Assembly (NCBI GenBank): GCA_034387635.1
Contig: JAOANU010000010.1
Coordinates: 1,240,001-1,304,000 of the forward strand
Source of the DNA: Rhodosporidiobolus odoratus
Taxonomy: Eukaryota > Basidiomycota > Microbotryomycetes > Sporidiobolales > Sporidiobolaceae
Length of the DNA stretch: 64,000 nt
Direction of reading: 5' to 3'
The translations under genes were made by a program, and so were the position numbers. The stretch's first letter is position 1; the number at the start of each line of letters is the position of its first letter. The notes below the pieces were generated by a model. It made no database searches. It was not told where the DNA came from and worked only from the letters and a program-made list of their open reading frames with translations. Below, one piece after another: positions 1 through 11,912 of the stretch.

Positions 1-363
1 GCTCCACATTCTGCCAGTAGTATCTAAGGGCAGATGGAGGCGGCTGAGAGGCGGTATTCACTGTACGAGAGGCGCGAATTTCGTTCTGACTGCTGAGGCT
101 GACCTTCCCAACCTGCACAGGTTATGTAGACACTCTTTCGTGCATTGTAGTTGATTGTGGCTTGGCTATGCATCGCAATGCATGGTCCTCCATGGTACCG
201 GCTGGCGCGGGCGATAAACAAGGAAGTTTTGATGAAATCCTCTGCCGCCGCGGAGTGCGCCGGACCGGGAAAACTACCTCGAAAGGAGCTAAGCGACGTT
301 TCAACACCTGTTGACCGTCCCGGACTGCTTAGGTTCGAGGTGTTCATATCCGCTGTCCCGCCG
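1..363. other. Intergenic left edge
   Basis: No coding segment, repeat or RNA gene is visible here. The open frames in this stretch have no conserved motif. It probably holds the promoter of the plus-strand gene that begins at 364. Confidence 0.5.
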
Positions 364-2046
364 ATGGCGCATATCCCGCTCCCGCTCAGCCCCATCGACT
401 CACGGACGGCCACAACATTTCCTCCCCTCCGCTTCGACTCTCCCCTTCCTCCTGACGCACCGCTTGTTGAGAGAAGCTCCTCGTTCGGGCTCAACGATTT
501 GCCAGTGGAAAGCCCAGCGGGTGAGCTGGAGAGGTCGGCCTTACCAGTACGCCTTCTCTTCTACCTCTAAGTAAACAGCGTTCGGAGCTAAGGATGTCTT
601 CCACAGCCTCTTCCAGCTTGCCCAAATGTAGACCAGTCCCGACCGCTATCTACTCCGCCAGTCGAATCCATACACCCCGCTGCGGCGCGCGGGATCGACC
701 ACTCGGAAAAGGAAGAAAACGACTCCTTCGCTGTGGGATTAGCGGCGGTAGAAGGCGGAGGAACGAAGGGAGAGGAACGGCCACTCGACGAGCCGATAGT
801 AGCGGTGCCAGCCGAGTTGGTCGTGCCGGCGGGTTCACAAGTGCGAACGGCTGTTCTGCCCTCTTTCTTGCCGAGCTTACGATCCTGGTTCTCTCGCAGC
901 CTCCCCCTGCTTCTCCGTCGCCGCCTGTGCTCAGCCCGCCTCCTGGTCCTCTTTCTCAGCCCACCATCGCACCCTGGCCTATACCTGAGAATGCCTTACA
1001 ACTGCAAGACGGAACGCGGATGCCGTCGATACCTGCGGAAACGCCGGCTCCCTCAGCGGATGCGGCTCTCGTCCCTGGGGCAGTGAAGCCGCCTGTAGGT
1101 GTTAGACCTATTCTGACAGCGGCCCTGATTGTACGCCTTGTGTTGCACTGCGCGTTTCCCTTTTCTTCGACTAACGCCTGCTCTTCCTGGCCACAGCCTC
1201 TACCCCCTTCTCCAGCACCGTCTTTTGCAGCCATCCCTCCGCCTCTACCTGTGATAGCCCAGCCGACGGCCCTCCATGCCACATCACCGCTGCTGGGTGG
1301 CGAATCGCCAGCGGAAGAATTGATGCGTTCCGCCTCGCTTGCGACATATCGAAGCCACGCCGAAAGTCTGACACCCACGACAGACATCAGGAGCTTGCCG
1401 AGTCCTGCGGGAACCGCCACTGCAACAGACCTCACAGTAAGCAATCATCCCTGACCTCGTCTACCTTCTCAAGCTGCCTCTGATGTTTTGCACCCTGCAG
1501 CCTATCCCTCCATCTCTACCCACCGACACTCGCCCCTCATCCCCCTCCGCATCGCAAGCGACTTTCGACTATGCCCCCATACCTCTCCTAGCTGCAAACT
1601 CAGATGACGAAGAAAAAGTCCCTCTCGCCGGGCTGGAGAAACCACCTCTCGACGAGTGGGATGAACCGCCACCTAAGACAGGACGACGGTCATGGCTCCC
1701 TATTGGTATACGAGCTGCGACTGTATCCGCCTTATTGATCGGGCTGGTTGTAGGGTTGGTATTCGGGATTAGGGCGGCGACCGGGGCGATGTCGGAAGAC
1801 CCGGAAGAGTCTCTTTCTTCCTCCCTTAGCCTTCCTCCGAGCACGAGTGACACCGCCACAACGTCCTCTCATGACGCTACAACTAGCCCTACCCACGCGC
1901 GTGCCATCACTTCCCACCCTTCTTCCGGCAGTCGAAGCGCTGCAGCCCACTCCACCGAATCTCACTCTACGTCCGCCTCCGCCTCTCATACCGCCTCCGC
2001 CTCTTCCTCCCATGATCGTGACGAGCCGCGTCGGAAGCGCTCGTAA
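364..2046 (+). CDS. Pro/Ser-rich single-pass membrane protein, unknown function
   Basis: I do not recognise this gene. A five-exon model keeps phase at every junction: 364-520, 632-840, 900-1082, 1197-1436 and 1501-2046, giving 444 codons. The long N-terminal part is rich in Pro, Ser and acidic residues with no evident domain. Just after a basic stretch (TGRRSW) comes one hydrophobic segment (ATVSALLIGLVVGLVFGI, coded near 1710-1770). The tail after it is almost pure Ser/Thr/Ala/His and ends in a basic patch (RRKRS). No N-terminal signal peptide is visible, so a signal-anchor protein with a long cytosolic N-terminus and a Ser/Thr-rich, possibly O-glycosylated outer tail is my inference. It is convergent with UTP6. 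Confidence 0.7.
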
Positions 2047-2332
2047 ATACCGCTTTTCCTATCCTCTCCTATCCTTTTCCTTTTTTTCTTTTCTTCCTAT
2101 GCCGCAGTATTGTAGCGTTCTGCCTTTTCCCGGGCTGTACCCTTGCCGCGCAGACATTCTTGAGGCGAGATAAGGTGTAACATTTCATTTCCCTGCCGTA
2201 GGGCCCAGCTCGAGAGCGATGGACAAAAGGCAGATCGGCTTTCGCTCTCGCTTCCTCTGCGCCTGCCCAAGTGCCACACAGCTCCGAGTGAGTCGCATAC
2301 AGAAAGTAGGCCTTGCCTCTATAATCCACTTC

Positions 2333-4731
2333 CTACTGCTCCATCCCCGCGCAAACCTTCTCCCAAGCCGCATCAAACCTCCTGACCTCGCCCTCCCCTC
2401 TCAACCTCATAGCCGCCCTTCCCCTCCTTAGCACATCCTGCGCCTTCCCAACACCTCCAGCTACTTTACTTCGAAACGCCTCTGCTGCATACGCGAGCCA
2501 TTCTTCAGCACCGGCTTCAGGGTGGGCGACGATACGTTCGTAGAGGGCGTGGCGGAAAGAGAGATCAGAAGAGGGAGAGGGAGAGGTGGGTGAGAGGATG
2601 GAAGTGAGGAAGGAGAGGGATAGCGAGGGTGCGGAGGAGAGGAGGGCAAGGAGTTTGGGTTGAAAAGCGGCTGGGTTGGTAGTCGTTAGGTATTGCACGA
2701 AGCGGCGAGGGAGGAGTTCTCGTGGTGGTACAGAGGTGGACACCGCAGCGTCGGAGAAGGCAGAGGTGAAGTCAGGTGGGGGGAAGGCGTCCGTGAGGAG
2801 TACTCGCCGGATCGAGGTGCCGTACCACTGCTCGACTGCTTCAGGTGTGGGAGCAGTTTCTTCGGTGAAAGCTGCCACGAGGTCCCAGAGCTTCGTAGAG
2901 AAGGGCAGTGCACGGGTGGCTTGCGTGAAAAGAGTTGCGAGGTCGTCTGAAGATACGGAAAGCTGTCCGGCGGTTTCGAGGCGAGCGACCCAGATTTGCT
3001 CCTGTTCTCGAGGCGTCGTGGGCGAAGAGCCAAAAGCTGTCGTCATCTTCTGGGCATGAGAAAGCGCGGCAGACGGATCGGCGGAAGTTCGGAGGAGATG
3101 CCGAAGGTGCAGGAGAGAGAGGAATGGGGATGAGGGCGCCGATGACAGCGCGGTGGCTAAGTTGGCTGATAAGAACTCGAGCTGCAGTGAAGAGCGGGTG
3201 AGCAGGAGCTTCAAATTGTCATGAGGAAGACGACGCACGAGATCCTCATCTTCCGTCTCTTCCGCCATTTCCTCCAACCAGGCGCAGAACTGCTCCCAAA
3301 CCTTCTGCGCCTCGACTCCTTCCTTCGCCTTCCCCTTCGCCTTCTTCCCATGTCCCTTGAGCACCTTCCAGTACTCCTCAGTCGCTTTGCCAACCGCGTC
3401 CACGAGCTTTTCACCCTGGACCTTGATCGCGTTGGGGTCTTCCGGCTCAGCGACTTCGGCATCATCCGCTTTCCGCTTTTTCGACAACTTCGGCGGAACG
3501 TACGGTACGTCATACAAGCGGCGAGTGGCGAGGATGTGAAGGGCGGCGGGGTAAGCTGCAGCGGTGGGAGGGACGAAGGCGGGAATGGTAGAGTAGACGT
3601 GCTGGAGGAGCGGCAGGCGGAGCAAAGACGGAAGAGAACGGAGAATGGACAGTAAGAACTGGTAGGCGAAGATGGAATAGGAATAGGATTTGAGAAGGTT
3701 GTCGAGAACGAGGCGAACAATGGCGCCGTCAAGGATCGCTTCTTGTCCCGAAAGAACCTTCTCGTCCATCTGCGCCTTCATGGGACCATCGTCATCCCCG
3801 CCGTCCACATCGGGAAGAGCGATCTCCTCCTCTTCCTCTTCCTCCTCTGCCGCCTTTTTCTCCGTGACCCGGATGATCTCCTCCTGTTGTCCTTTGCCGA
3901 TGCCGAGCACCGCCATTCGCCCCCTCAGCCTTTCCACGAACGCCACCTCAAGCCTGATCCATTCTTTCCACACCTGCTCTTCGTCTCCCTCCTCACCTTC
4001 TGTCCTCTTCCCCTTCAGGAACCTCAGCGCACGCATGCATAACCGCCTCGCCGCCTCCGTGTTTCCTCCTCCCATCCCTCTCCTGTCACCCTCGCTTTCC
4101 CACTGCGACGCCATGACCCAGTACGCCGTATGAGTCGGGTGCATAGCGATTGCACTGCTGAGCGTCCGAGACACGAGCAGCGGACTGGCTTGCGTCAACG
4201 CATGCGCGATGAAGGCATCCCACAGCTCGATCGATTGTGGGAAGCGTCGCACGCTCAATCGGTGAAGCTGAGTGATGTGGGCGGAGATGGAGTGGTCGGA
4301 AATGGACTTCTTTTCGACCTTGTCTGCGGGGCAATGTGTGTTCAGCGTGTGCCAAAGCAAGAGGCGAAAAAGCGGAACGCACTGATTCGTCCAGCCCTGG
4401 CTTTCCTGAGCTTCTCCAGTCTACGCTCGTATTCTATGTAGCGAAGGTAATCGAGCGGCTTTGTGCCCCTGCCTTGGGCGAGGGCCATCTCGAAACCCCT
4501 TCGCTTGCCGACGATTCCCGAGATCTCATCCTGCTCGTGGAATCCCGCAATCAGCTACGGCTTCAGTTGGAGAGGAACAAGCGGATGAGGCTTACTTTAG
4601 TGAAGAGGTTGGTCTGCTCGAGGTCGCGAAGTTCGGGAAGGAATCGCTCGAGGGCGAGTTGAACCTGCACAGATTCATGCTGTGAGAGAGTATGCTCAGG
4701 CGTATGCACCGTACTGACTTACCTTCTCCAT
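2333..4731 (-). CDS. UTP6: U3 small nucleolar RNA-associated protein 6
   Basis: UTP6 is an HAT-repeat subunit of the small-subunit processome, acting in the nucleolus on early 18S rRNA maturation. The first exon is only three codons (ATG GAG AAG at 4731-4723); it splices to an exon reading VQLALERFLPELRDLEQ and TNLFTK, the N-terminal signature of the family. Next come GKRRGFE and LDYLRYIEYE, then the long exon with RFPQSIELWDAFI and HPTHTAYWVMASQ, which are HAT repeats. Three introns are needed before the large open frame. An acidic and lysine-rich linker lies mid-protein. It is divergent from PEX5 with about 260 bases between starts. The length of roughly 740 residues is somewhat longer than yeast Utp6. 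Confidence 0.88.
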
Positions 4732-4989
4732 GTTGAGGTTGTTAAGCGGACTCTGAGCTTGAGATCTTGGAGAAATTCAAGTTGAACGCGTCCCACTACC
4801 GTTCTCACCTGGGCTTATCGGATCTAGCGCAGTAGAACAGTGACTTTCCCGGTGTATTTATGGCACTACTGTCTAATTTTACTATGAGCAAGAACCGGCA
4901 AAAGGCGCGGAGGGTTCCTCCGCTCTCTCCTCGACTTACGGCTCACAACCCGCTTATCCACCGTTTCTACACAATCATACGCACTCGCA
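4732..4989. promoter_or_regulatory. Shared divergent promoter of UTP6 and PEX5
   Basis: Only 258 bases separate the two start codons, so both promoters must lie here or overlap the genes. The stretch contains a small AT-richer patch near 4857-4885. No specific factor site can be named from the sequence. Confidence 0.5.
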
Positions 4990-7278
4990 ATGAGCTTCTT
5001 TGGCGCCGCAGAATGCTCAACAGCAGCCAATCCACTCTCTGGTCTCCTCAAGCAACAACAAGGTTCCGAAGAATGGCGTCAATCCGCTCTACCTGGACCA
5101 GCAGGACTAGCCCAAGGCTCATCCATGCGCTCTTACTCAGCAAGTCCGAACCAACACACCGGCGGCGAAGACGCCGAGAGGTTCTTTCAGCAGGTTGCCG
5201 CCGCCGCTCCACCGGGAGGAATGGCAATGGATGGCATGAGGAGAGAAATCGAGAACGTGTCGAGGGGAGGCATCATGAGAGGTGACAAAGGTGCGCGAGC
5301 CTCGACCGATTCATCGCCGGCGTCAGGACGCAATGCTAACCTTCGACGCTTGTGGGGCTTCGTGCAGAGTGGGCTTCCCAATACTCGCCCGCTGCCTCTT
5401 CTCTTTCTCCGCACGACATGGCACGCATGGACGACCAGTTTAGGCAGCAGCAGCAGCAGCAGGGCAGGCCGGCCGACTTCGCCTGTATGTCCCCTTTCTC
5501 CCGCCCTTTCCGTCAACAGCTTACAATCATCCTCATTTACCCATTGGCATTCGACAGCCGAGTTTCAGCACATGCACGCGCAAACGCCGTCACCTGGCCC
5601 TTCCTTCTCCGCCGCCCCTCCCGTCGCTTCTTCCTCGACCTCGACCGGCCTTTTCGCTCGCCCCGGCTTCGCGCCCTCCTACGGTGCATACGGCGGAAGC
5701 AGTACGATGGGCATGCGTACCTTCTCACCACCTTTGCCTGCACAGCGTCAGCCACAACAGCAAGACGCAAAGGGCAAAGGCCGCTTCGTTGAGCTAGACG
5801 ACGCAGACTGGGAGGCCCAGTTCGCAGCGGTCGACGCTGGTCCTATCGGACAGGCAGACCAGAGCGTAGCGCAGAAGGACACGGTCAATCTGCTCGACGA
5901 CGGCGAGATTCAGATCGACGCGACCGAGTCAGATCAAGCCCTCTTGCAAGACCTCGAATCAACCTGGGCTTCACTGAAGGGTCAACTCGACGCCTCGAGC
6001 TCTTCCGACGCCGACCTCGCTCGTTGGGAGTCGCAGTTTGGAAGTCAGTTCAACGATCTGCATGGAGAGCTCGATCCGGACGACGATGACGACCTGCTCA
6101 AGACGCCCGAGATGCGACGGCCTCAGCAGTGGACGAGGGAGAACGTCGACCTCTTCCTTCAAGATCAGGCGGCCTTTCCCTTCAACGAAGAGAACCACTA
6201 TCTCGACCACGCGGACCCGTACGTCGAAGGAATGAGGCTACTGGCAGAAGGAGCGCCGTTGAGCGAAGCGGCTTTGGCGTTCGAAGCGGCCTGCAGGAAG
6301 GACGAGACGAGGGCGGAGGCCTGGCTGGCAGCGGGTGAGACTTGGGCTGCGGACGAGAGGGAGTTGATGGGTATTAGGGCTCTGGAAAAAGCGGTCGCTT
6401 GTGGGGGCAAAGATGGGATCGCGGCTTGGATGGTACGCCTTTCCCCTTTGTTGCTTGTTGTACCTGCCTTTCCCCAAGTACTGACCATCGTCACTACAGT
6501 CTCTTGCCGTCGCTTACGTTAACGAAGGGCAAGAACTTCGCGCCTTCGCCACCCTTGAGAAATGGATCTCGCTCGCCTACCCTTCTATCATCCTTCCTCC
6601 ACTCGACGCCGCCGCCCTTCGCTCACCCTGGGACGCGTCTCAGCGCGTTATTGACCTCTTCATCGCAGCAGCTCAGGCTGGTCCTCAAGCACGCGCTCCG
6701 GGTCAGAGCGAGGAGTTGGGCGTAGTCGATCCCGATGTTCAGGTCGGACTCGGAGTGCTGCTCTACTCGAATTCGGACTACGACAAGGCGAAGGAATGCT
6801 TCGAAGCGGGTTTGAGTGTGCGGCCGAACGTAAGCATCGCTTGTCGCCGGTTCTTCGGATTCAGCTGATGTGGGGACCCTTCGAACAGGACTTCCTCCTT
6901 TGGAACCGCCTCGGCGCTACCCTTGCCAACGGTGGTCATCCCGAAACCGCCATCGACGCCTACCGCCGCGCCCTCGACCTTCGTCCCACCTTCACCCGAG
7001 CAATTTACAACCTCGGTGTCTCGTGCCTCAACATCGGCTGCTATCACGAAGCGGCAGAACACCTCCTCGCGGCTCTACAAGGGCAGAGGACGAGTGAACA
7101 GGCTGGGAGAGGCAAGGGGAAGGATGTGAACGGCGGGAGGGAACCGGAGGATGGGAGTGGGAATCTTTGGCACACGCTCAGGAGGGCGTTCTTGTGCGAG
7201 GATCGTCATGACCTTGCGGACAAAGCGCTGCCTGGCGCTGATCTCGATGAGTTCCGCCGTGAGGGTTACGAGTTTTAG
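4990..7278 (+). CDS. PEX5: Peroxisomal targeting signal 1 receptor Pex5
   Basis: PEX5 binds the C-terminal SKL-type signal of matrix proteins and carries them to the peroxisome docking complex. Five exons keep phase: 4990-5290, 5368-5484, 5558-6432, 6500-6829 and 6889-7278 (670 residues). The N-terminus contains a cysteine (AAECSTA) in the place used for recycling ubiquitination, and several WxxxF/Y-type docking motifs: WASQY, WEAQF, WASLK (weaker) and WESQF. The C-terminal half is a TPR domain, with repeats such as AEAWLAAGETWAADE, FLLWNRLGATLANGG and RAIYNLGVSCLNIG. A short Gln run (5445-5462) lies in exon 2. The start fits the family N-terminus (MSFFGAAEC). Confidence 0.92.
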
Positions 7279-7468
7279 CCTTGCAGGCTTTCTCCGCTTG
7301 ATTGTCGTAGGGAATGGCAAATATAGTAGCTCGCAATACTGCAGTCCACCCGTTGCTCTCTGCAAGCTCTATCTACACATAAGGCAACGATGCAGAAATG
7401 TCTACGCTACATCTGCGGAAGGACAGCGTGAGCATAGTGGACAAGGTGAAGTGCAGGAAACACCGCAC

Positions 7469-8560
7469 CTAAAGGTCCTCCCACCCAGTCGTATCCCCGA
7501 AGCGTTGAGCGACGGGCAATCCCTTCAACCTCTTGTGCTCCAATGCTTCCATACCATCAACCTCCCACCCCTCTTCACCCGCCGGAAACTCCCCATTAGT
7601 CCATTTCCCATTCTTCCTGGCTACCAACGCCCCTCCGTATTCGAGCCACTTGCGGATCTTCTTCTCCTTCCTCAACTTGAGCCATCGTTCCCAGTTTGAG
7701 CGGTCGGGGCCGCAACCGGAGGCGGAGAGGACTCGCGCAGGAGGGATGGTAAGGCGCGAACCACGTAGTTTGAAGCAAGAACGGGAGAAGGCAACGCAAT
7801 TCAGAGTGCGTTCTGTGGATCCTTTGTGAGGGGCGGTCGTGAAGCGGGCGACGTAGTAGATCTGCGAGGCACGGCACTGTGAGCACAGGGAGGAATAGCA
7901 GAATAATGCGAAGAAAGCAAGAGACGCCGCCTTACCCATTTGTCGTCGTACGAGACGAGGTGGACGTCGATCTCGTACTTGGCGCCGTAGGGAATTTCCT
8001 TGAAGAAGGTGAACGAGGTAGAGGCTAGTGGTGACCAGATACCGACTCCAAAGGCGGGGCCGATCAACTCGAGCAGCCAGGCGAAACGGGCCGAGTCGAG
8101 CACTTTCGCGTAGGACGAGTTAGACATGCTGCGGTATATCTCAGCGTCAGTCGGAACTTCCTGACATCTGGAAAGAGGGAGAAATACTCACTGGATGTTG
8201 TAATCGCTCTCTGCCCAGCTAACCTTTCCTTTGGTGATAGTCCTCACCTCATACGGGTCCTTGCCAATGCTCATAGCCTTCGCCTCTCCCTTCGTCCAGA
8301 TCCGCCAGTAGAGCTTCGGGATAAGGCCATAAAAGTCTGCGAGAAAACGGTCAGTCGCCGCGGACCATGAGACGGCGTAGCAGGCAAGAGGACGGACCAA
8401 TATGCCAGTAGAAGGGAAGCGCTCGCCAGTTGGCGACGAGGAGAATGAGGTATGCTCGCTTGGCCAGCCATAGCAGGCGCGAGTCGCTGTCGGTAACTGC
8501 GAGAGCAGTCGCGATGGACGCGACCACGGCGGTCGATGCGGACGGGAGGCGGAGAGCCAT
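7469..8560 (-). CDS. THEM6-like (UPF0670) hot-dog-fold thioesterase-like protein
   Basis: The start at 8560 opens a short hydrophobic N-terminus followed by LLWLAKRAYLILLVANWRA, then an exon beginning DFYGLIPKLYW. Next come WAESDYN and the next exon's MSNSSYAKVLDSARF, which match the characteristic WxxD-N-H-MNNxxY-DxARF pattern of THEM6/4HBT_2 proteins. A further exon gives IYYVARFTT and a C-terminal tail ending TTGWEDL. There are at least three introns. The family is related to acyl-CoA thioesterases and membrane-anchored in animals; the substrate here is unknown. It is convergent with PEX5 with about 190 bases between stops. I am confident of the family, not of a catalytic role. Confidence 0.75.
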
Positions 8561-9743
8561 GGTTGACGATAGCGCCCCGAGCAGTGACTCTGTACGTAAC
8601 ACGATGAAGAAGCGCGAAAGAATGGAAGCGGAATGGTAGCGAACGAGCAGGACGGAGTGTCGCCGAACTGTCGGACGGAGCAAAGGCCGACAGAAAAACT
8701 TGCGGACGGACCGCTGCTTGTCGGCTGCTTGCAATGAAGAACAAAAACTAAACAGGTTGCTTTCGGGTACGTACAGGGAATAGGAGAATGAGGGTAGGAC
8801 TATGAGGAATGGATTGCGGAACGACGATGGTAGGGAAGGTACGGCGTCTATGCGACATTAACGGAAAGGGAACGACGGGCGGGAACGGCACGGTGGGATT
8901 GCTGCAACAGACAGACAGACAGAAAGGACGAAGAAGGGGCAAAGAGTAGAGACAGCTGGAGAATGAGAGAAGGAGAAAAGAGGGGGGGGCGGGGGGGAAA
9001 GAAAAGACCAGTAACTTCAATTACAAACCACCACACACGATTCAGGCATCGACGACCGCGTCCCGCCAAAGAAACCCACTGGGATCCACCGTACCCACCC
9101 GTCAATCCTCATCACACCATGCCTCCTTGCCCCAACCTCTACATCAACTCGACGAAACCTCGTCCCGCAGTAAAACCAAAACCAGCTCGAAATCAACCGG
9201 TCGCCTGCCTTTCCACCTTCTTCTCGGCCGTCGCCTGATCCATTCGCAAAGTGCATCCCTAGCGCAACGCAGAAGGAGCTCATCAACGTCCATGTTCTGT
9301 TTCGCCTCATGCACGCCGTCATCGTCGCTCGTCCGTACGAGAAGAAGAGAGAACCGCTCGGACGCCTCGTAAGAGGCGGAGCAAGGCTCAATCTTCATTC
9401 TCGTGCGGGGGTGAGCGAGATGACGACCATACAGAGGAAAGAACAGTGCCGGCGCGAGAGGCTGTAGTTGCGTTGTTGGGTGCAGAGATATGCGATTGGT
9501 ATCAGCGAGGAGAGAAGAAGGGGAAGGAAAAGCGACTAGGAGAGCTGGTGGTTGGTGCTGCGGGGTGGGTGAGGTCGTGAGAGGTGCAGAGAGGAGAAAG
9601 CGGCGGATGGGATGTTGGTGAGATGAGGATGTAGGGAGGTTATTGGTGTCGGGGTCTGTGAGTCGTAACGAGTCGGTCAGCATCAAGGCAGTAGACCGAT
9701 GGACAACGAAGAAAAGAGACGCACATGGAAAAATGCGCATCAT
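8561..9743. other. Intergenic 1.2 kb between the bZIP gene and the THEM6-like gene
   Basis: Both flanking genes run on the minus strand, so this stretch holds the 3' region of the bZIP gene and the promoter of the THEM6-like gene. It contains a G-rich tract on the plus strand (8983-8998, two runs of G split by one C). Long minus-strand open frames here are pyrimidine-driven, with no motif, and I do not call them genes. Confidence 0.45.
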
Positions 9744-11346
9744 CTAGCACTGAACCGTTGTCGGCGCATCGTGGAGGAAGCTCAAATCGAGGAACGCCAA
9801 AGTAGAGTACTCGTCCCCCTCGCCCGCGGTGGCCTTCTTGACGCTAGCGGGAGGAGGGAGAGTCCCCTTGGCCCATTGCGTCCAGACCTCGTCAACGCCA
9901 ACGGGTTCGAGTTCGAGGTACGACTCGGAGAACGAGGGCGGAGTGCACGAGATAGGGTCGTCGGCGGAGAAGGGAGGCAGGAGAGCCGGAAGGGACTCGG
10001 GAGAAGGGCTGATGGCGACGGAAGAGGGGGAAGAAGGAGAGGGAGAACGAGCAGTGACATGGACGACGGGGGAGACGACGGTGGCGACAGCTTCCGCTGC
10101 AGGGATAGGTCGACCTCGCGTGCTACGAGGCGAGAGCTGTCGGTCGTCGTCGGTCGGGTGGTCTTCGAAGTCTGCTGGACGTTCACATTTTCCGACTCGG
10201 GGTGCAAGTCAAGCCCGAGTCCACCGCCGGTCGACGAGCGTCGACGGTGGGTGTACTGTTTCCGTTCGCGCAGCTCCTCAAGATAGGCGCGCTCTTCCGG
10301 CTGGGGTAGGGGAGAGAGGTTTGGTGTGTCGAACGCAAAGGTGGGTTCGAAGCGAGGCGTCGAAGTCCCACTCGTCGACGAGGCGAAGAACGGCGCCGGT
10401 GGAGTGGACGTGCCTTCTTCGTCCGCTTTTTATGAGCTGCGAGAGTCGTATAAGCTGGTCCTCGGCCGACTCGAGACGAGTGAGGAGTTCCATTTTTTCC
10501 ATCTGCTCGTTCTGGAGTTGCGAGCGAAGGACGTCGTTCTCGTCCTCGAGGTCGGCAATGCGGTCGGCGGATGAGCTACTGCCGACGGACGAGACGACGC
10601 TCGTTTCGCGCTGTTTCCGTCTGGCCGTTGAGGTCGAGGAGGTGGGGCCTGATGATCCCGACGGCGGTACCGGGGTTCGCTGACCTCGCAATTGGGCTTC
10701 GAGTTCGGCTACCCGCCGTTCGAGATAGGACGTGTGCTCCTTCTTGCGATCCCGAGAGGCTTGAGCGGCATCTGTGCAGGGTTGAGCGCATATAGTCAGT
10801 CCGCCAGATCCTCTCTAGGGACAAAAGGGAAAAGAGCGTACTGCGATTCCGGATCATCCTAGCAATGCGCCTCGTCTCCTTTTCCTTCTCCGACATTGCC
10901 TTGCCCGTATTGAGCTGCTTCGGACTGGTCTGCCCCCGATCACCCGGCCCCACTTGAAACTGATTCCTGTTTCCAAGACTCGCTCGGCTGCGTTTCCCTC
11001 TTCCCTTGTCTTCCTCTTCTTCTTCTTCGTGGAAGTCCATGTCATCCTCTTCGTCAATGCTCATGATGGTAGCGTTGCTCAATCGACGCTTGGGTCGAGA
11101 GGAGGAGGAGGAGGACTGCGATGATAGTGAAGGGGCCGATGCGGTGCCGTTGAGCGATGTCGTCAAAGGCAGTTGCGGAAGGGATGCGGTCAAGAGGGAG
11201 GTCATAATGGACGGTGTCGGTAGTAGATTGATCAACAAGTAAGAGGAAAGAGATGGATGCGAGTGAGAAAGAGAGAGTTGAAAGTTGAGCGAAGGCGGGG
11301 GAGAAATGGGAGGAGCCGAGGCTCCGGAGCTCTTCGCAGACTGCAT
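9744..11346 (-). CDS. XBP1/HAC1-like bZIP transcription factor, 3' part in shifted frames
   Basis: The N-terminus is Ser-rich with an acidic run (about 11000-11065). The basic region is split by an intron (10772-10841): RRIARMIRNR joins NAAQASRDRKKEH, close to the NRxAAQxARDRKK pattern of XBP1/HAC1. Leucine heptads follow (YLERRVAELEAQL), broken by a Ser/Thr-rich insert, then a second coiled coil ending LIRLSQLIK near 10428. The best coding signal then moves to another frame (AFDTPNLSPLPQPEERAYL) and, after about 10215, to a third step (DFEDHPTDDDRQLSPR through FLHDAPTTVQC, stop at 9744). HAC1/XBP1 mRNAs are cut by Ire1 to switch frame; whether that, ordinary introns or an indel explains this gene is open. 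A start at the internal MTSLL is also possible. Confidence 0.75.
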
Positions 11347-11912
11347 ACACTCAGCTCATTCCTACTAGCTCTAGATTACATACGACAATTCGGTTATCTC
11401 TATTGTTCTCCCCCTTTGTCTCTTGCCCGTGCCGTGTGCAGTCGCGTTCCCAGCCTCCTTCAGTTGACGTGCGCGCACAGGAGATCAGCGGCGCCTTCGT
11501 CGGCTATTCTGCTGTTCGCAGGTAGACGTCGGCGTGCTGCGGCGAGGAAGAAAACGGTACGATTCCTGCTCATCACAAAGTCGGTCCTGCGCAGAAAAGT
11601 CCTTCGTCTCAATGTTCCGTAGCGACACGTCGCGCAAGCGAATGGCTTGCGAGGATCGCGAGCAAGGCCATTGCCAGAGAGCGAGGAAGAAGATTGCAGT
11701 CCAAAAATGTGCGCAGACTGTCGTTGTCCTGGCATCATCAAGGTGCAGGGTGGGTACACGGAGGGTAGAAAGAAGGATCGGGTATGGAGGGATGCGACCG
11801 CAGAAAGACTGTACAGAGAGCGAACAAGGACGGAAAAGAGGAAGAAAAGGAAGAAGAAGAAAAAACGTCGAACCAAACCCGGTCTCGAAAAAGCCCTTCT
11901 TCAAGCGTACGT
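11347..11912. other. Intergenic between the bZIP gene and CSN4
   Basis: 566 bases without a recognisable gene. The stretch lies upstream of the bZIP gene and downstream of CSN4, so it should contain the bZIP promoter and 5' leader. Open frames on the minus strand here are low-complexity. Confidence 0.45.

Noticed and set aside
956..1444. Long antisense frame over the first gene
   Set aside because: It is the shadow of phase-consistent plus-strand exons in GC-rich DNA.
9144..9743. 200-codon minus-strand frame downstream of the bZIP stop
   Set aside because: Low-complexity, no motif, and it lies in the expected 3' region of the bZIP gene.
10097..10177. CAG|CAG to CTG|CAG pair as the Ire1 intron of the bZIP gene
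   Set aside because: The 75 bases between the sites are divisible by three and would not bring the C-terminal coding frame into register, so this exact pair is not supported.
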